This document shows positions 19,504 to 27,239 of a stretch of 64,000 nucleotides of DNA, one piece after another; positions within the stretch are counted from its first letter, which is position 1; every line of letters begins with the position of its first letter. The notes under the pieces were generated by a model that ran no database searches, had not been told where the DNA came from, and saw only the letters and a program-made list of their open reading frames with translations. Position numbers and translations under genes: made by a program. The stretch is from Deltaproteobacteria bacterium (GTDB taxonomy: Bacteria > Myxococcota_A > Polyangia > GCA-2747355 > JADLHG01): assembly GCA_020848905.1 (NCBI GenBank), contig JADLHG010000018.1:1-64000 (forward strand). Reading direction: 5' to 3'.

Positions 19504-21290
19504 TTTTCCACCTCGCTCTTGACGCGAATGCGAATGCGCTGGCGGCCGCCCACCAGCCGGGCGGTGCCGAAGATCTGCCGCTGCACCGGCTGGTAGGTCT
19601 GCTCGCTGCGGATCCTGGACGCGGTGTGGAGCGCGTCCATCACCGACTGCGGCAGGTCGCGCAGCACCTGGCCGCCGAGCTTCAGCCCCTGTGCGGGGGT
19701 GTAGAGACTAAGCACTACCGCCTGCGCGGGGTAGCTCTCCTGGAGCTGCTTCAGGTACTGCTTGAGGTTCTGCGCGGGAGCCCGTTCCGGATAGACCAGG
19801 CCGCCGCCGGCCACCTCGAGCTGCAGGACCGACCCGGCGAGCGAGGGGTGGATCTCGAGCGGGTAGGTCTGCGTGAACTCGTGGCCGCCGTAGGGGCGGA
19901 ACTTGACCGTCACGTTGACGCGCGAGCCCGGCTCGACGGTGGTCGAGCTCAGGGAGAGCTCGGTGATGTCCACCACGTGGGCTCCGTAGCGCACGTTGAT
20001 GTCCACCTCGATCCGCTCGAACTCCACCGGGCCGAAGTCGTTGTTCTGGATCATCGAGAGGGCGCGGAGCCCGTCCACGAAGAAGATGCCCATGCGGCGC
20101 ACGCCGGCCGAGGCGTAGCGGTGCTCGACGATCTTCACCGGCGCCTGCCCCTTGATGACCAGGGTGGTCGTGACCTGGAAGGTCGAGTGCGAGACCTCGG
20201 ACATGGCCTGCGTGAGCGCGCTGTTCACCACGCTGACGGCCAGAGACGGGGTGAGCAGCCGGTGACTCGCGAGCTGGGCGTTGAAGACGCGCGTGCTGGC
20301 CTCGTCGCGGAGCGTGACCTTCATCGGCACCGTCGGGAGGCGGCGGCCGGTGTCCACCATGATTCCGGGCTGTCGGTCGTGGACCAGCGTGCCGACCGGG
20401 CGCGCGGGGCTCGCGAGCTTGAAGGAGCGCGAGAGGCTCGCCACGGTGTGGTTGATCTTGGCCGTCACGGCGGGCAGGTAGATCTCGCCCGCGTTGAACA
20501 TGTTGTGGCCGAAGGCGAGCACCTTGTTGCCGCCGACCCAGGTCACGGTCCCGGTCCCCGTCAGGGAGAGGTCGCCGCTCACGAGCTGGACTCCGACGGC
20601 CGAGCCGGGCGCGAGCTTGTCCGGTCCCTCGGCGCGTCCGGTGCCGCCCCCCTGCATCGGCTCGAAGCCGAGCGGTCCGAGGGCGGCCTTCAGGTCGGCC
20701 AGCGCCTCGGTCGAGAAGCCGGCGGCGGCGAGCGGGACCGAGACCGGCGCGAGTCCGCCCTCGGGATAGGTTTGCCGCGAGAAGACGGGGGTGCGCCACC
20801 ACCCTTCCTGCTTGGTGAGCTCGGCCAGGGCGCGGCTCTCGCCCGGACGCGGCCGGGCCTGGACCAGCGCCGGGCTCGACGGGCCGCGGGTCTTCCACTT
20901 CACGAGCTCGAGCATGTCCTTGATCGGAGTGACCCCGGCGATCGGCTCCTTCGAGAAGCGCCAGCCGTAGGCCAGCGCGCCGATCAGCTTGCCGTTGATG
21001 TAGATGGGGCTGCCGCTCATCCCTCCCTGGATCCCCGTGATGCGCAGCCGCGGGTGGTCGCAGCGGATCAGGATCACGTCCTGCTTGGGCAGGAAGTTTT
21101 TCAGGACATCCACCACCTCGACGCTGAAGCGCTCGATCTTGAACCCCGAGAAGACCGTGAGGCCGTAGCCCTTCTGGCCGGGTTGGATCTGCTCAACGGA
21201 AAGTGTGGCGGGACCTTGCTGGGCCGCTGCCGGGGTCGCGAGCACCCCGACCAGCAGCGCCAGGCTGCCGATCCGACGGAATGGAGTCAC
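19500..21290 (-). CDS. SpoIVB-like S55 family serine peptidase
   Basis: The 596-residue exported protein has a signal peptide (SLALLVGVLATPAAAQQ, residues 8-24) and the S55 hallmark GGMSGSPIYINGKLIGAL (about 92-109), where the Ser in SGSP is the expected nucleophile. The upstream KGYGLTVFSG.KIERF segment (about 39-53) is also family-typical, and a His-containing region (CDHPRL) precedes the Ser motif. The C-terminal 400 residues include beta-rich domains. S55 peptidases of sporulating Firmicutes cleave regulatory membrane proteins. In Gram-negative bacteria the role is open. The coupled downstream beta-propeller gene may encode a substrate or partner. Confidence 0.85.
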   Translation of the reverse strand: MTPFRRIGSLALLVGVLATPAAAQQGPATLSVEQIQPGQKGYGLTVFSGFKIERFSVEVVDVLKNFLPKQDVILIRCDHPRLRITGIQGGMSGSPIYINGKLIGALAYGWRFSKEPIAGVTPIKDMLELVKWKTRGPSSPALVQARPRPGESRALAELTKQEGWWRTPVFSRQTYPEGGLAPVSVPLAAAGFSTEALADLKAALGPLGFEPMQGGGTGRAEGPDKLAPGSAVGVQLVSGDLSLTGTGTVTWVGGNKVLAFGHNMFNAGEIYLPAVTAKINHTVASLSRSFKLASPARPVGTLVHDRQPGIMVDTGRRLPTVPMKVTLRDEASTRVFNAQLASHRLLTPSLAVSVVNSALTQAMSEVSHSTFQVTTTLVIKGQAPVKIVEHRYASAGVRRMGIFFVDGLRALSMIQNNDFGPVEFERIEVDINVRYGAHVVDITELSLSSTTVEPGSRVNVTVKFRPYGGHEFTQTYPLEIHPSLAGSVLQLEVAGGGLVYPERAPAQNLKQYLKQLQESYPAQAVVLSLYTPAQGLKLGGQVLRDLPQSVMDALHTASRIRSEQTYQPVQRQIFGTARLVGGRQRIRIRVKSEVEK

Positions 21291-21387
21291 GCGAGAAGAA
21301 TAGGGGCGGGGATCGAGGCTGTCAAATCGCGACCGACGAGAAGGAGGGCGTTTTCGAGGGCGCGCGTGCGTCCTGTGCGGGAGCTAC

Positions 21388-22530
21388 TCAGGGAATGTAG
21401 GCGTCGCCGCGGTCCGCTCGGCGATTGCGCTGATCTTCGCCCTGCCACTGGCGTGCCGATGCGCGGGAGTGCCGCGCGTTGCTCTCGCGCGTGAAGGCCT
21501 CGATGTCGGCGGTCCAGCGGGCGTGGTCCACGGGGTGCGTCTTCCGATACTCCTCGAGCGCCTGCTCCTCGGCCAGCGCCACCGTCGGGTCGAAGTGCGC
21601 TTCGGGCTGGATGCCGCCCGTCATCAGGTCGACGCGATAGAGCCGCCGCGGCTTGGACCCCTCACGGTACTTCAGGTCGTGTGCGCCAGCGAGGTCCCAG
21701 CTCGAGAGCTCCTTCGAGACGATGAGGTAGCGCCCCGTGGGACCCATGCGCTCGAACGTGCCCGAGACCCACTGCGAGCGATACCTGCGATCGGCTGGCC
21801 GCACGTTGAGACCGTAGTCTGCCTTGGAGGGATCGAAGGCCACGTAGGCCTGGCGACTACCGAGCTGCACGCGGAGGAGCTCTTCGTGGCTGCCGGCGAA
21901 CCTCTTCACGGGCTTGGAGAGCCGGCTCCGATCATTCACGCGCTGCACCGTTCCGCGGATCGGCGCGCGCCAGGCGTCCTCGAAGGAGGTGGTGCCGCTG
22001 GTCGTGGCGTGGCGTCCGTCGAGGCGCCCGACCACGGCGTCGAAGGTCTCGAGCAGGGTGTGTCCCGCGTACTGAATCGAGACCAGGAACCGCCCGTTCT
22101 GCTCTATCGCGTTCAGCTTCGCCTCGCCCGTGCCCAGCGTCTTGGCGGCCTTGACGAGCTGGTAGGCGGCCGAGACCATCGGGTTGCTGCCGTGCGCGTC
22201 GGTGGGCTTCCAGGGGCGGTTTCCCCGGGCGAAGGGGCCGTCGATGAACTCGCCCGCGCTCGTGAAATGGAGCGGCCGGCGCGCGCGGTCGTGCGGCTGG
22301 TGGAAGAGCACCGTATAGGCGCCGTCGGCCCCCTGCGTGAGCTCGAGGTTGAAGGCCCCGAGGTGGCCGTTGCCCACGACGCGCGTGGCGTACTTGCCCG
22401 CGAGGCGGAGCGCGCGGCTCGCCGCCTTCGAGGCGGGCGGTTCGGGTCGAGCGCCCATCGCGTGGCCCGAAGGGAGCGCGAGGCAGAGCAGCGCGGTGAG
22501 GGTCAGACTCCGAGAACGCGAGCTTCGCAT
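21388..22530 (-). CDS. Secreted protein of unknown function
   Basis: The 380-residue protein starts at 22530 with a basic N-terminus and a signal peptide (SLTLTALLCLALPSGHAMG, residues 9-27). The remainder has alternating beta-strand character with conserved-looking Gly/Asn (VVGNGHLGAFNLEL) and a charged, Arg-rich C-terminal tail (about 355-380). No family was recognised. An open frame runs 37 codons further upstream without supporting features. It lies 97 bp upstream of the peptidase gene on the same strand but is not clearly in an operon with it. Confidence 0.6.
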   Translation of the reverse strand: MRSSRSRSLTLTALLCLALPSGHAMGARPEPPASKAASRALRLAGKYATRVVGNGHLGAFNLELTQGADGAYTVLFHQPHDRARRPLHFTSAGEFIDGPFARGNRPWKPTDAHGSNPMVSAAYQLVKAAKTLGTGEAKLNAIEQNGRFLVSIQYAGHTLLETFDAVVGRLDGRHATTSGTTSFEDAWRAPIRGTVQRVNDRSRLSKPVKRFAGSHEELLRVQLGSRQAYVAFDPSKADYGLNVRPADRRYRSQWVSGTFERMGPTGRYLIVSKELSSWDLAGAHDLKYREGSKPRRLYRVDLMTGGIQPEAHFDPTVALAEEQALEEYRKTHPVDHARWTADIEAFTRESNARHSRASARQWQGEDQRNRRADRGDAYIP

Positions 22531-22823
22531 GATGGATGGCTCCACGAGGGAGGCGGCGGGAGGGACGAGCCCCGCTGCGGCCCCTGGTCGGGCCCGGGCT
22601 ACTGCAACGGCCACGCCAGAAGCGCGGCCGCCCAACCGCACGGAAGCTGGCGGTCGTCGGGAGGCCCGGCGCGGGGCGGGCTAGGGTCGATGAGCCCCAG
22701 ATCGGCTACCGGGGTGACCGGTCGGCGACAAGGAGGAGCTCCGGGGTCGGAGGGGCCTGGGTCGCGCCGATGGCCGACCGTCATCCCCTTGTGCGATGGC
22801 GCGTCGTCGATCAAACGTAGGCG
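22531..22823. other. Divergent intergenic region
   Basis: About 290 bases separate two divergent genes. No tRNA, repeat or convincing promoter was found, and the open frames crossing it look like frame shadows of high-GC DNA. Confidence 0.5.
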
Positions 22824-23936
22824 ATGCCGACGGGGGAGCTCGGGGGAGCACGCGTGTATCGCAGGTGCGGGCGCGCCGCGCGGCGCGCGGACGCGTTCGG
22901 GCGTGCGGCCGTGTTCGTGCTCGCGAGCGGGCTGCTGCAGGCCGTGGGGCCGCACCCGACCGCTTTCGGGGCCGAGGCGCGGTCCACGGTGCAGCTCCTC
23001 TACCAGCGCGGACCGGGGGCCGGTTCGTGCCCGGGGGACGAGGCGCTGGCGCGTGCCGTGGAGAGCCGGCTCGGCTACCGTCCGTGGAGCGCTCGCCCCG
23101 CGCGATGGGTGCACGCCGAGGTGGCCGCCGACGGGGAGGGCCTTCGCGCGCGCGTGACGCTGCGTAGCGCGGGGGGCGCGCGGCTCGGAGAGCGGGTCCT
23201 GCGAGCGCCGAGCCCGGACTGTCGCGAGCTCGCGGCGGCCATGGCCCTCGCCATCAGCATCGCCATCGATCCGTGGGTCGCGCCCGGCGACGGAGGAGGC
23301 GCTCCGCGGGCCCCCGCTCCGAGGCCCGCCGCGGTGTCGCCCCCACCGGAGCCGCGTCGAGAGCTCCGCGCCGCGTCGACGTCGCCGGTGCGGTCGACCC
23401 CCGCGGTGCAGCCGACCCCGGCGCTGCGGGCGCGCCCGAGAAGTCTCGCGCTCGCCATCGCCGCCGGGCCCTTCCTGTCGGTCGGCGCCGCGCCGTCGCC
23501 GAACGCCGGCCTTCGGGTGGATGCGACGCTGCGCTTCGGGCGGACCTCGGTGGGGCTCGAGGGGCGCGTGGACCTTCCGGTAGGAAAGGACCTCGAGCCC
23601 GGCCGGCTCAGCACCGCACTGCTCATGGCGGCGGCGCTCGGTTGCGGTCACCTGAGCCTGGTCTCGGCGTGCGTTCTGCTCGGCGGAGGCGCGCTGCGCG
23701 TGAATACCTCGGGGCTCGAGCGATCGGCGCCGGTGACCCTCGGCTACGCGGCGGGGGCGCTGCGGCTGGGCCTCGAGGTGCCCCTCGGCGCGGTCCTCGG
23801 GCTTCGCGCCCACACCGACCTCTGGGCTCCCTTCTCGCAGACGGAGCTCCGCGAGACCGGGACCGGGCGTGTCTTCTGGGCGGCGCCGGCGGTCTGGGGG
23901 AGCTTCGGGCTTTCCCTCCTCGGGCGATTCCTATGA
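22824..23936 (+). CDS. Exported myxobacterial-type protein, ECF-operon member
   Basis: The 370-residue protein has an N-terminal hydrophobic stretch (AVFVLASGLLQAVGPHPTAFGAEA, residues 29-52) like a signal sequence. A mixed domain with two Cys (GSCPGDEALARAV, about 69-81, and SPDCRELAAAMALAI near 129-143) comes next, then a Pro-rich linker (about 160-200) and a beta-rich C-terminus that could form an outer-membrane barrel (RVDATLRFGRTSVGLEGRVDL). The stop overlaps the sigma factor start (ATGA at 23933). It may sense or report cell-envelope state to the sigma factor encoded downstream (inference). Confidence 0.6.
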   Translation: MPTGELGGARVYRRCGRAARRADAFGRAAVFVLASGLLQAVGPHPTAFGAEARSTVQLLYQRGPGAGSCPGDEALARAVESRLGYRPWSARPARWVHAEVAADGEGLRARVTLRSAGGARLGERVLRAPSPDCRELAAAMALAISIAIDPWVAPGDGGGAPRAPAPRPAAVSPPPEPRRELRAASTSPVRSTPAVQPTPALRARPRSLALAIAAGPFLSVGAAPSPNAGLRVDATLRFGRTSVGLEGRVDLPVGKDLEPGRLSTALLMAAALGCGHLSLVSACVLLGGGALRVNTSGLERSAPVTLGYAAGALRLGLEVPLGAVLGLRAHTDLWAPFSQTELRETGTGRVFWAAPAVWGSFGLSLLGRFL

Positions 23937-24514
23937 CGGAGCGGCAGGGGTCTCTCCAATACCTCCACGTGGTGCCCGCGCCCGACCACGCCTCGCAGCC
24001 GCCGGAGCCCGCGTCCTTTGCGGCAACCTATCGCGCCGAGGTGGCGCAGGTCTGGCGCTGTTTGCGTCGGCTCGGCGTCGCGGACGCGGATCTGGAGGAC
24101 AAGGTGCACGACGTGTTCGTCATCGCCTACCGGCGCTGGGCGGACTACGACGCTGCTCGACCCGCGCGGCCCTGGCTCGCGGGGATTGCGCTCAGGGTGG
24201 CTTCGGACTACCGGCGCGCGGCGCCGCGGCGCCGGGAGTGCACCCGGGAGCTCTCGGAGGCGGTGGATCCGCGCAGCTTGCCCGACGCGGCGGTGGCCGA
24301 GCGCCAGGCCCGCGAGCTCGTCCTCGCGGCGCTCGAGGCTCTCGATGAGGATCGCCGCGCGGTCTTCGTGCTGCACGAGCTCGAGGGCTACAGCGTCCCC
24401 GAGATCGCGACCATCGTGAGCGCGCCCCTCAACACGCTCTATTCGCGCCTGCGCCTGGCCCGCGAGGACTTCGCGGCAGCCGTGCGTCGCTGTGGCGTGC
24501 GAGGCTGCCCATGA
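23933..24514 (+). CDS. ECF-type RNA polymerase sigma factor
   Basis: The 193-residue protein starts with a Sigma70 region 2 (FAATYRAEVAQVWRCLRRLGV.D.DLEDKVHDVFVIAYRR, about 29-70) and ends with a region 4 helix-turn-helix (LEALDEDRRAVFVLHELEGYSVPEIA, then APLNTLYSRLRLARE). This is the minimal ECF layout. The start at 23933 and the stop at 24514 overlap both neighbours by 4 nt (ATGA), so the three-gene unit is translationally coupled. The downstream product has a single membrane helix and may be its anti-sigma factor. Confidence 0.92.
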   Translation: MTERQGSLQYLHVVPAPDHASQPPEPASFAATYRAEVAQVWRCLRRLGVADADLEDKVHDVFVIAYRRWADYDAARPARPWLAGIALRVASDYRRAAPRRRECTRELSEAVDPRSLPDAAVAERQARELVLAALEALDEDRRAVFVLHELEGYSVPEIATIVSAPLNTLYSRLRLAREDFAAAVRRCGVRGCP

Positions 24515-25413
24515 GCGATCTTCCTCGCCTGACTCCGCTCTCCGAGGAGCTGCTCGCGCTGCTGCGCGCGGAGCGCCGTGCGCCTGACCCGCCGTTTGCT
24601 GTCACGGAGGAGCTGCTGGCGCGCGTCCGGGGGACGCTCGGTCTCCCGGTGGAGCCGCTCCCCCCGCGCTCCCTCGACGCTCCGCCCACGGCTCCCTCAT
24701 CGAGCGCCGGTTCCGCGCACGGAACCTCGGCCGGGCTCACCGGCGCAGCGCGGTCGGTCGCCCCGCGAGGCGCCGCCGGCGCTCTGCTCGCCGCGCTCGG
24801 CAAGCCGGCCACCCTCCTGGCTCTCGGGGTCGGCACGTTCCTCGGGGGAGGCGGGGTCTGGTGGGCCCAGCGGGCGGACGCTCCGTCGCAGCGCCAGGGG
24901 CTGCGCGATCCGGGGACGAGCCCCGCGACGTCGGTCGAGGCTCGGGCCAGCGCGACGCTCCCCCGCGCGGCGACGGCCGAGTCGAGATCGCCGACGGCCG
25001 GGGCTGCCCACGTCGAGGCGAAGCCGAATCCACCCGTCCGGCCTTCCGCGCGTGAGACGGCGCCGGTGGGCCGCTGGCCGAGGACCCGCCGGGGCTCCGC
25101 GGGATCGGGGCCGCCAGCTGGCCCGATCGACGCGGACACGCTGGCCGCCGAGCGTGCGCTCCTCGATGGCGTGCGTCACGCGCTCGGGAAGGGCGCGCTC
25201 GAAGAAGCCCTCGCCGGGCTCGCCGAGCACGGGGAACGCTTTCCGCGCGGCGTGCTGGTCGAGGAACGGGAGGCTCTGGCGATCCTCGCCCAGCTACGCT
25301 CGGGGGCGCTGTCGCTCGCCCGCCGCCGCGCCGCTCGCTTTCACGCGCGCTATCCGCAGAGCATGCTCTGGCCCGCGCTCGAGGAGGCGTTGCGGAAGCG
25401 CCCGGGCCGCTGA
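24511..25413 (+). CDS. Membrane protein, likely anti-sigma factor, with TPR-like C-terminus
   Basis: The 300-residue protein has a short N-terminal cytoplasmic segment (about residues 1-85), one membrane helix (PATLLALGVGTFLGGGGVWW, about 98-117), a Ser/Pro/Arg-rich linker and a C-terminal helical region (ALLDGVRHALGKGALEEALAGLAEHGERFPRG) resembling TPR-type repeats. No zinc-type anti-sigma motif HxxxCxxC was seen. Its position immediately after an ECF sigma factor with a 4-nt overlap is the main reason to propose an anti-sigma or signal-transducing role. Confidence 0.65.
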   Translation: MSDLPRLTPLSEELLALLRAERRAPDPPFAVTEELLARVRGTLGLPVEPLPPRSLDAPPTAPSSSAGSAHGTSAGLTGAARSVAPRGAAGALLAALGKPATLLALGVGTFLGGGGVWWAQRADAPSQRQGLRDPGTSPATSVEARASATLPRAATAESRSPTAGAAHVEAKPNPPVRPSARETAPVGRWPRTRRGSAGSGPPAGPIDADTLAAERALLDGVRHALGKGALEEALAGLAEHGERFPRGVLVEEREALAILAQLRSGALSLARRRAARFHARYPQSMLWPALEEALRKRPGR

Positions 25414-25490
25414 GCCTCGCGGGACGCTCGCGTGACGGATCGGGGCGCTCCCCTCCAATTCCTCAGCGACGACCGCCGGAGGGAGACCCC

Positions 25491-27068
25491 ATGAACCGCA
25501 CGCCGCAGAGGCTCGCCGCGCTTTTTCTCCCGAGCCTTTTCGCGCTCGGCTGCAACCGCGCCGTGGAGGTGGGCGCGCGCCCCGACGCGGGGATCCACGT
25601 CACCGACCCGCGGCCGACCAAGGCGCCGCTCAGCGAGTGGCGCGGGCACTTCCCGCAGGTGATCGATCGCGAGGTGGACCTGCTCTTTCTCGTCGACAAC
25701 TCGGACTCGATGGGGGACGAGCAGGCGAGCCTCGCGGCGAACTTCCCGCGCCTCGTCGAGGCGCTCCGGAGCCCCGAGCTCGGAAACGACCTGCCGGACC
25801 TGCGCATCGGCGTCGTGAGCTCGGACCTCGGCGCCGGCGCCTACGGCCTGCCGAGCTGCGAGACGCCCGGCGGGCACGGGGGCAAGCTCCTGAGCGCTCC
25901 GCGCCTGCCGGGGTGCACGGCCCCGAAGGACCACTTTCTCGCCTACGAGCGCGGGGCCACGAACCTGCCCGTTCCCGCCGATGACCCCGTCGAGCAGGTG
26001 AAGGCGGCCTTCTCGTGCATCGCGACCCTCGGCACCGGCGGCTGCGGCTTCGAGCAGTCGCTCGAGGCGGTCCGGCGCGCGCTCGACCCGGCGCTGAACG
26101 TTAACCCCGGCTTTCTGCGCAAGGACGCCCTCCTCGCGGTGGTCTTTCTCACCGACGAGGACGATTGCTCGTCGAAGGACGCGAGGCTCTACGACCCCGC
26201 GCAGCAGGGGATCTCTGACCCGCTCGGCCCCTTGAACTCCTTCCGCTGCTTCGAGTTCGGCTTTCGCTGCGACGTGAACGACCGCTTGAAGGCGGGGCCA
26301 CGCCAGAACTGCGTTCCGGACCGGACCTGGCTCTACCCCGTCGAGGAGTACGTGGAGCTCTTCAAGCGCCTCAAGCCCGCGGGGCGCGTGGTGCTCGCGG
26401 CCATCTCCGGCCCCCCCGACCGCGTGGAGGTGGGCCGGGACGGCTCGGAGCCGATGCTCCGGCCGAGCTGCGCCGTCTCCAAGAGCGCGGCGGCGGCTCC
26501 GGCGCTGCGGCTGAGCGCGGTGCTCGAGGGAGATCCCACGCTGCGCATGGACAGCACCTTCCATTCGATCTGCGACCAGGACTTCGGTCCGGCGCTCTCC
26601 CGCCTCGGGCGCAAGCTGGTGGGCAAGCTCTCCCGGCAGTGCGTGGCGGCGCCCCTGCTGAGCGCCTCGGGGAGCCTGCTCTGCGCCGCGGGGGACCCGA
26701 TCGGCTCGGCCTCCGACGGGCGCGCGGTCACCTGCGCCGCGAGCTGCCTCGAGAAGGCCGAGTGCACCGTCGAGGAGGTGCTGGCCCCGGGGACCCCCTC
26801 GGCCAAGGCCACGCCCATTCCGCGCTGCCCGGCGCCGCTCTTCAAGGACCCGGCGGCCACCTGCGGAGCGAGCTGTCCCTGCTGGCGGCTCGTCACCTCC
26901 GCCGACCCGGCCAAGCGCTGCGACCCGGCGGTGGACGGCTCGCCGTACCGTCTGGAGGTGGTGCGGTCGGCCGCGCCCGTGCCCGGCGCCGCTGTGCAGG
27001 CCCGCTGCACGGCCACGCGCTATCGCTGGGGGAGCCGGGACCTGGCCGATCTCACGCAGTGCGACTAG
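25491..27068 (+). CDS. VWA-domain lipoprotein, paralogue 1
   Basis: The 525-residue protein has a signal peptide with lipobox FALGC (lipidated Cys at residue 21). A von Willebrand A domain carries a complete MIDAS start (FLVDNSDSMGDEQ, D-x-S-x-S, about residues 67-79), followed by a TDEDDC acidic motif and a long Cys-rich region (over 20 Cys) with a C-terminal CP-CWRL.. signature. It is 525 residues long against 541 for its paralogue at 29335, and the two align along most of their length. These are typical outer-membrane-surface lipoproteins of Myxococcota, probably metal-dependent protein binders. An RBS GGAGGG precedes the ATG. Confidence 0.82.
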   Translation: MNRTPQRLAALFLPSLFALGCNRAVEVGARPDAGIHVTDPRPTKAPLSEWRGHFPQVIDREVDLLFLVDNSDSMGDEQASLAANFPRLVEALRSPELGNDLPDLRIGVVSSDLGAGAYGLPSCETPGGHGGKLLSAPRLPGCTAPKDHFLAYERGATNLPVPADDPVEQVKAAFSCIATLGTGGCGFEQSLEAVRRALDPALNVNPGFLRKDALLAVVFLTDEDDCSSKDARLYDPAQQGISDPLGPLNSFRCFEFGFRCDVNDRLKAGPRQNCVPDRTWLYPVEEYVELFKRLKPAGRVVLAAISGPPDRVEVGRDGSEPMLRPSCAVSKSAAAAPALRLSAVLEGDPTLRMDSTFHSICDQDFGPALSRLGRKLVGKLSRQCVAAPLLSASGSLLCAAGDPIGSASDGRAVTCAASCLEKAECTVEEVLAPGTPSAKATPIPRCPAPLFKDPAATCGASCPCWRLVTSADPAKRCDPAVDGSPYRLEVVRSAAPVPGAAVQARCTATRYRWGSRDLADLTQCD

Positions 27069-27239
27069 CACGCTGCCGCCGGCGCGGTGCCCTGAGCGGG
27101 GTCCGTAGTCCCTGTTTCCTGGTGGCTGCCGGTGCCGCGGGGCCGGACGACCGCTCGCGATGCGAAGTCATTCCAAGCCGTTGCCTGGATTGAAGGCCCT
27201 CCTGACCCGGCACTCCGTTTGCAATCGCATCTCTGCACG

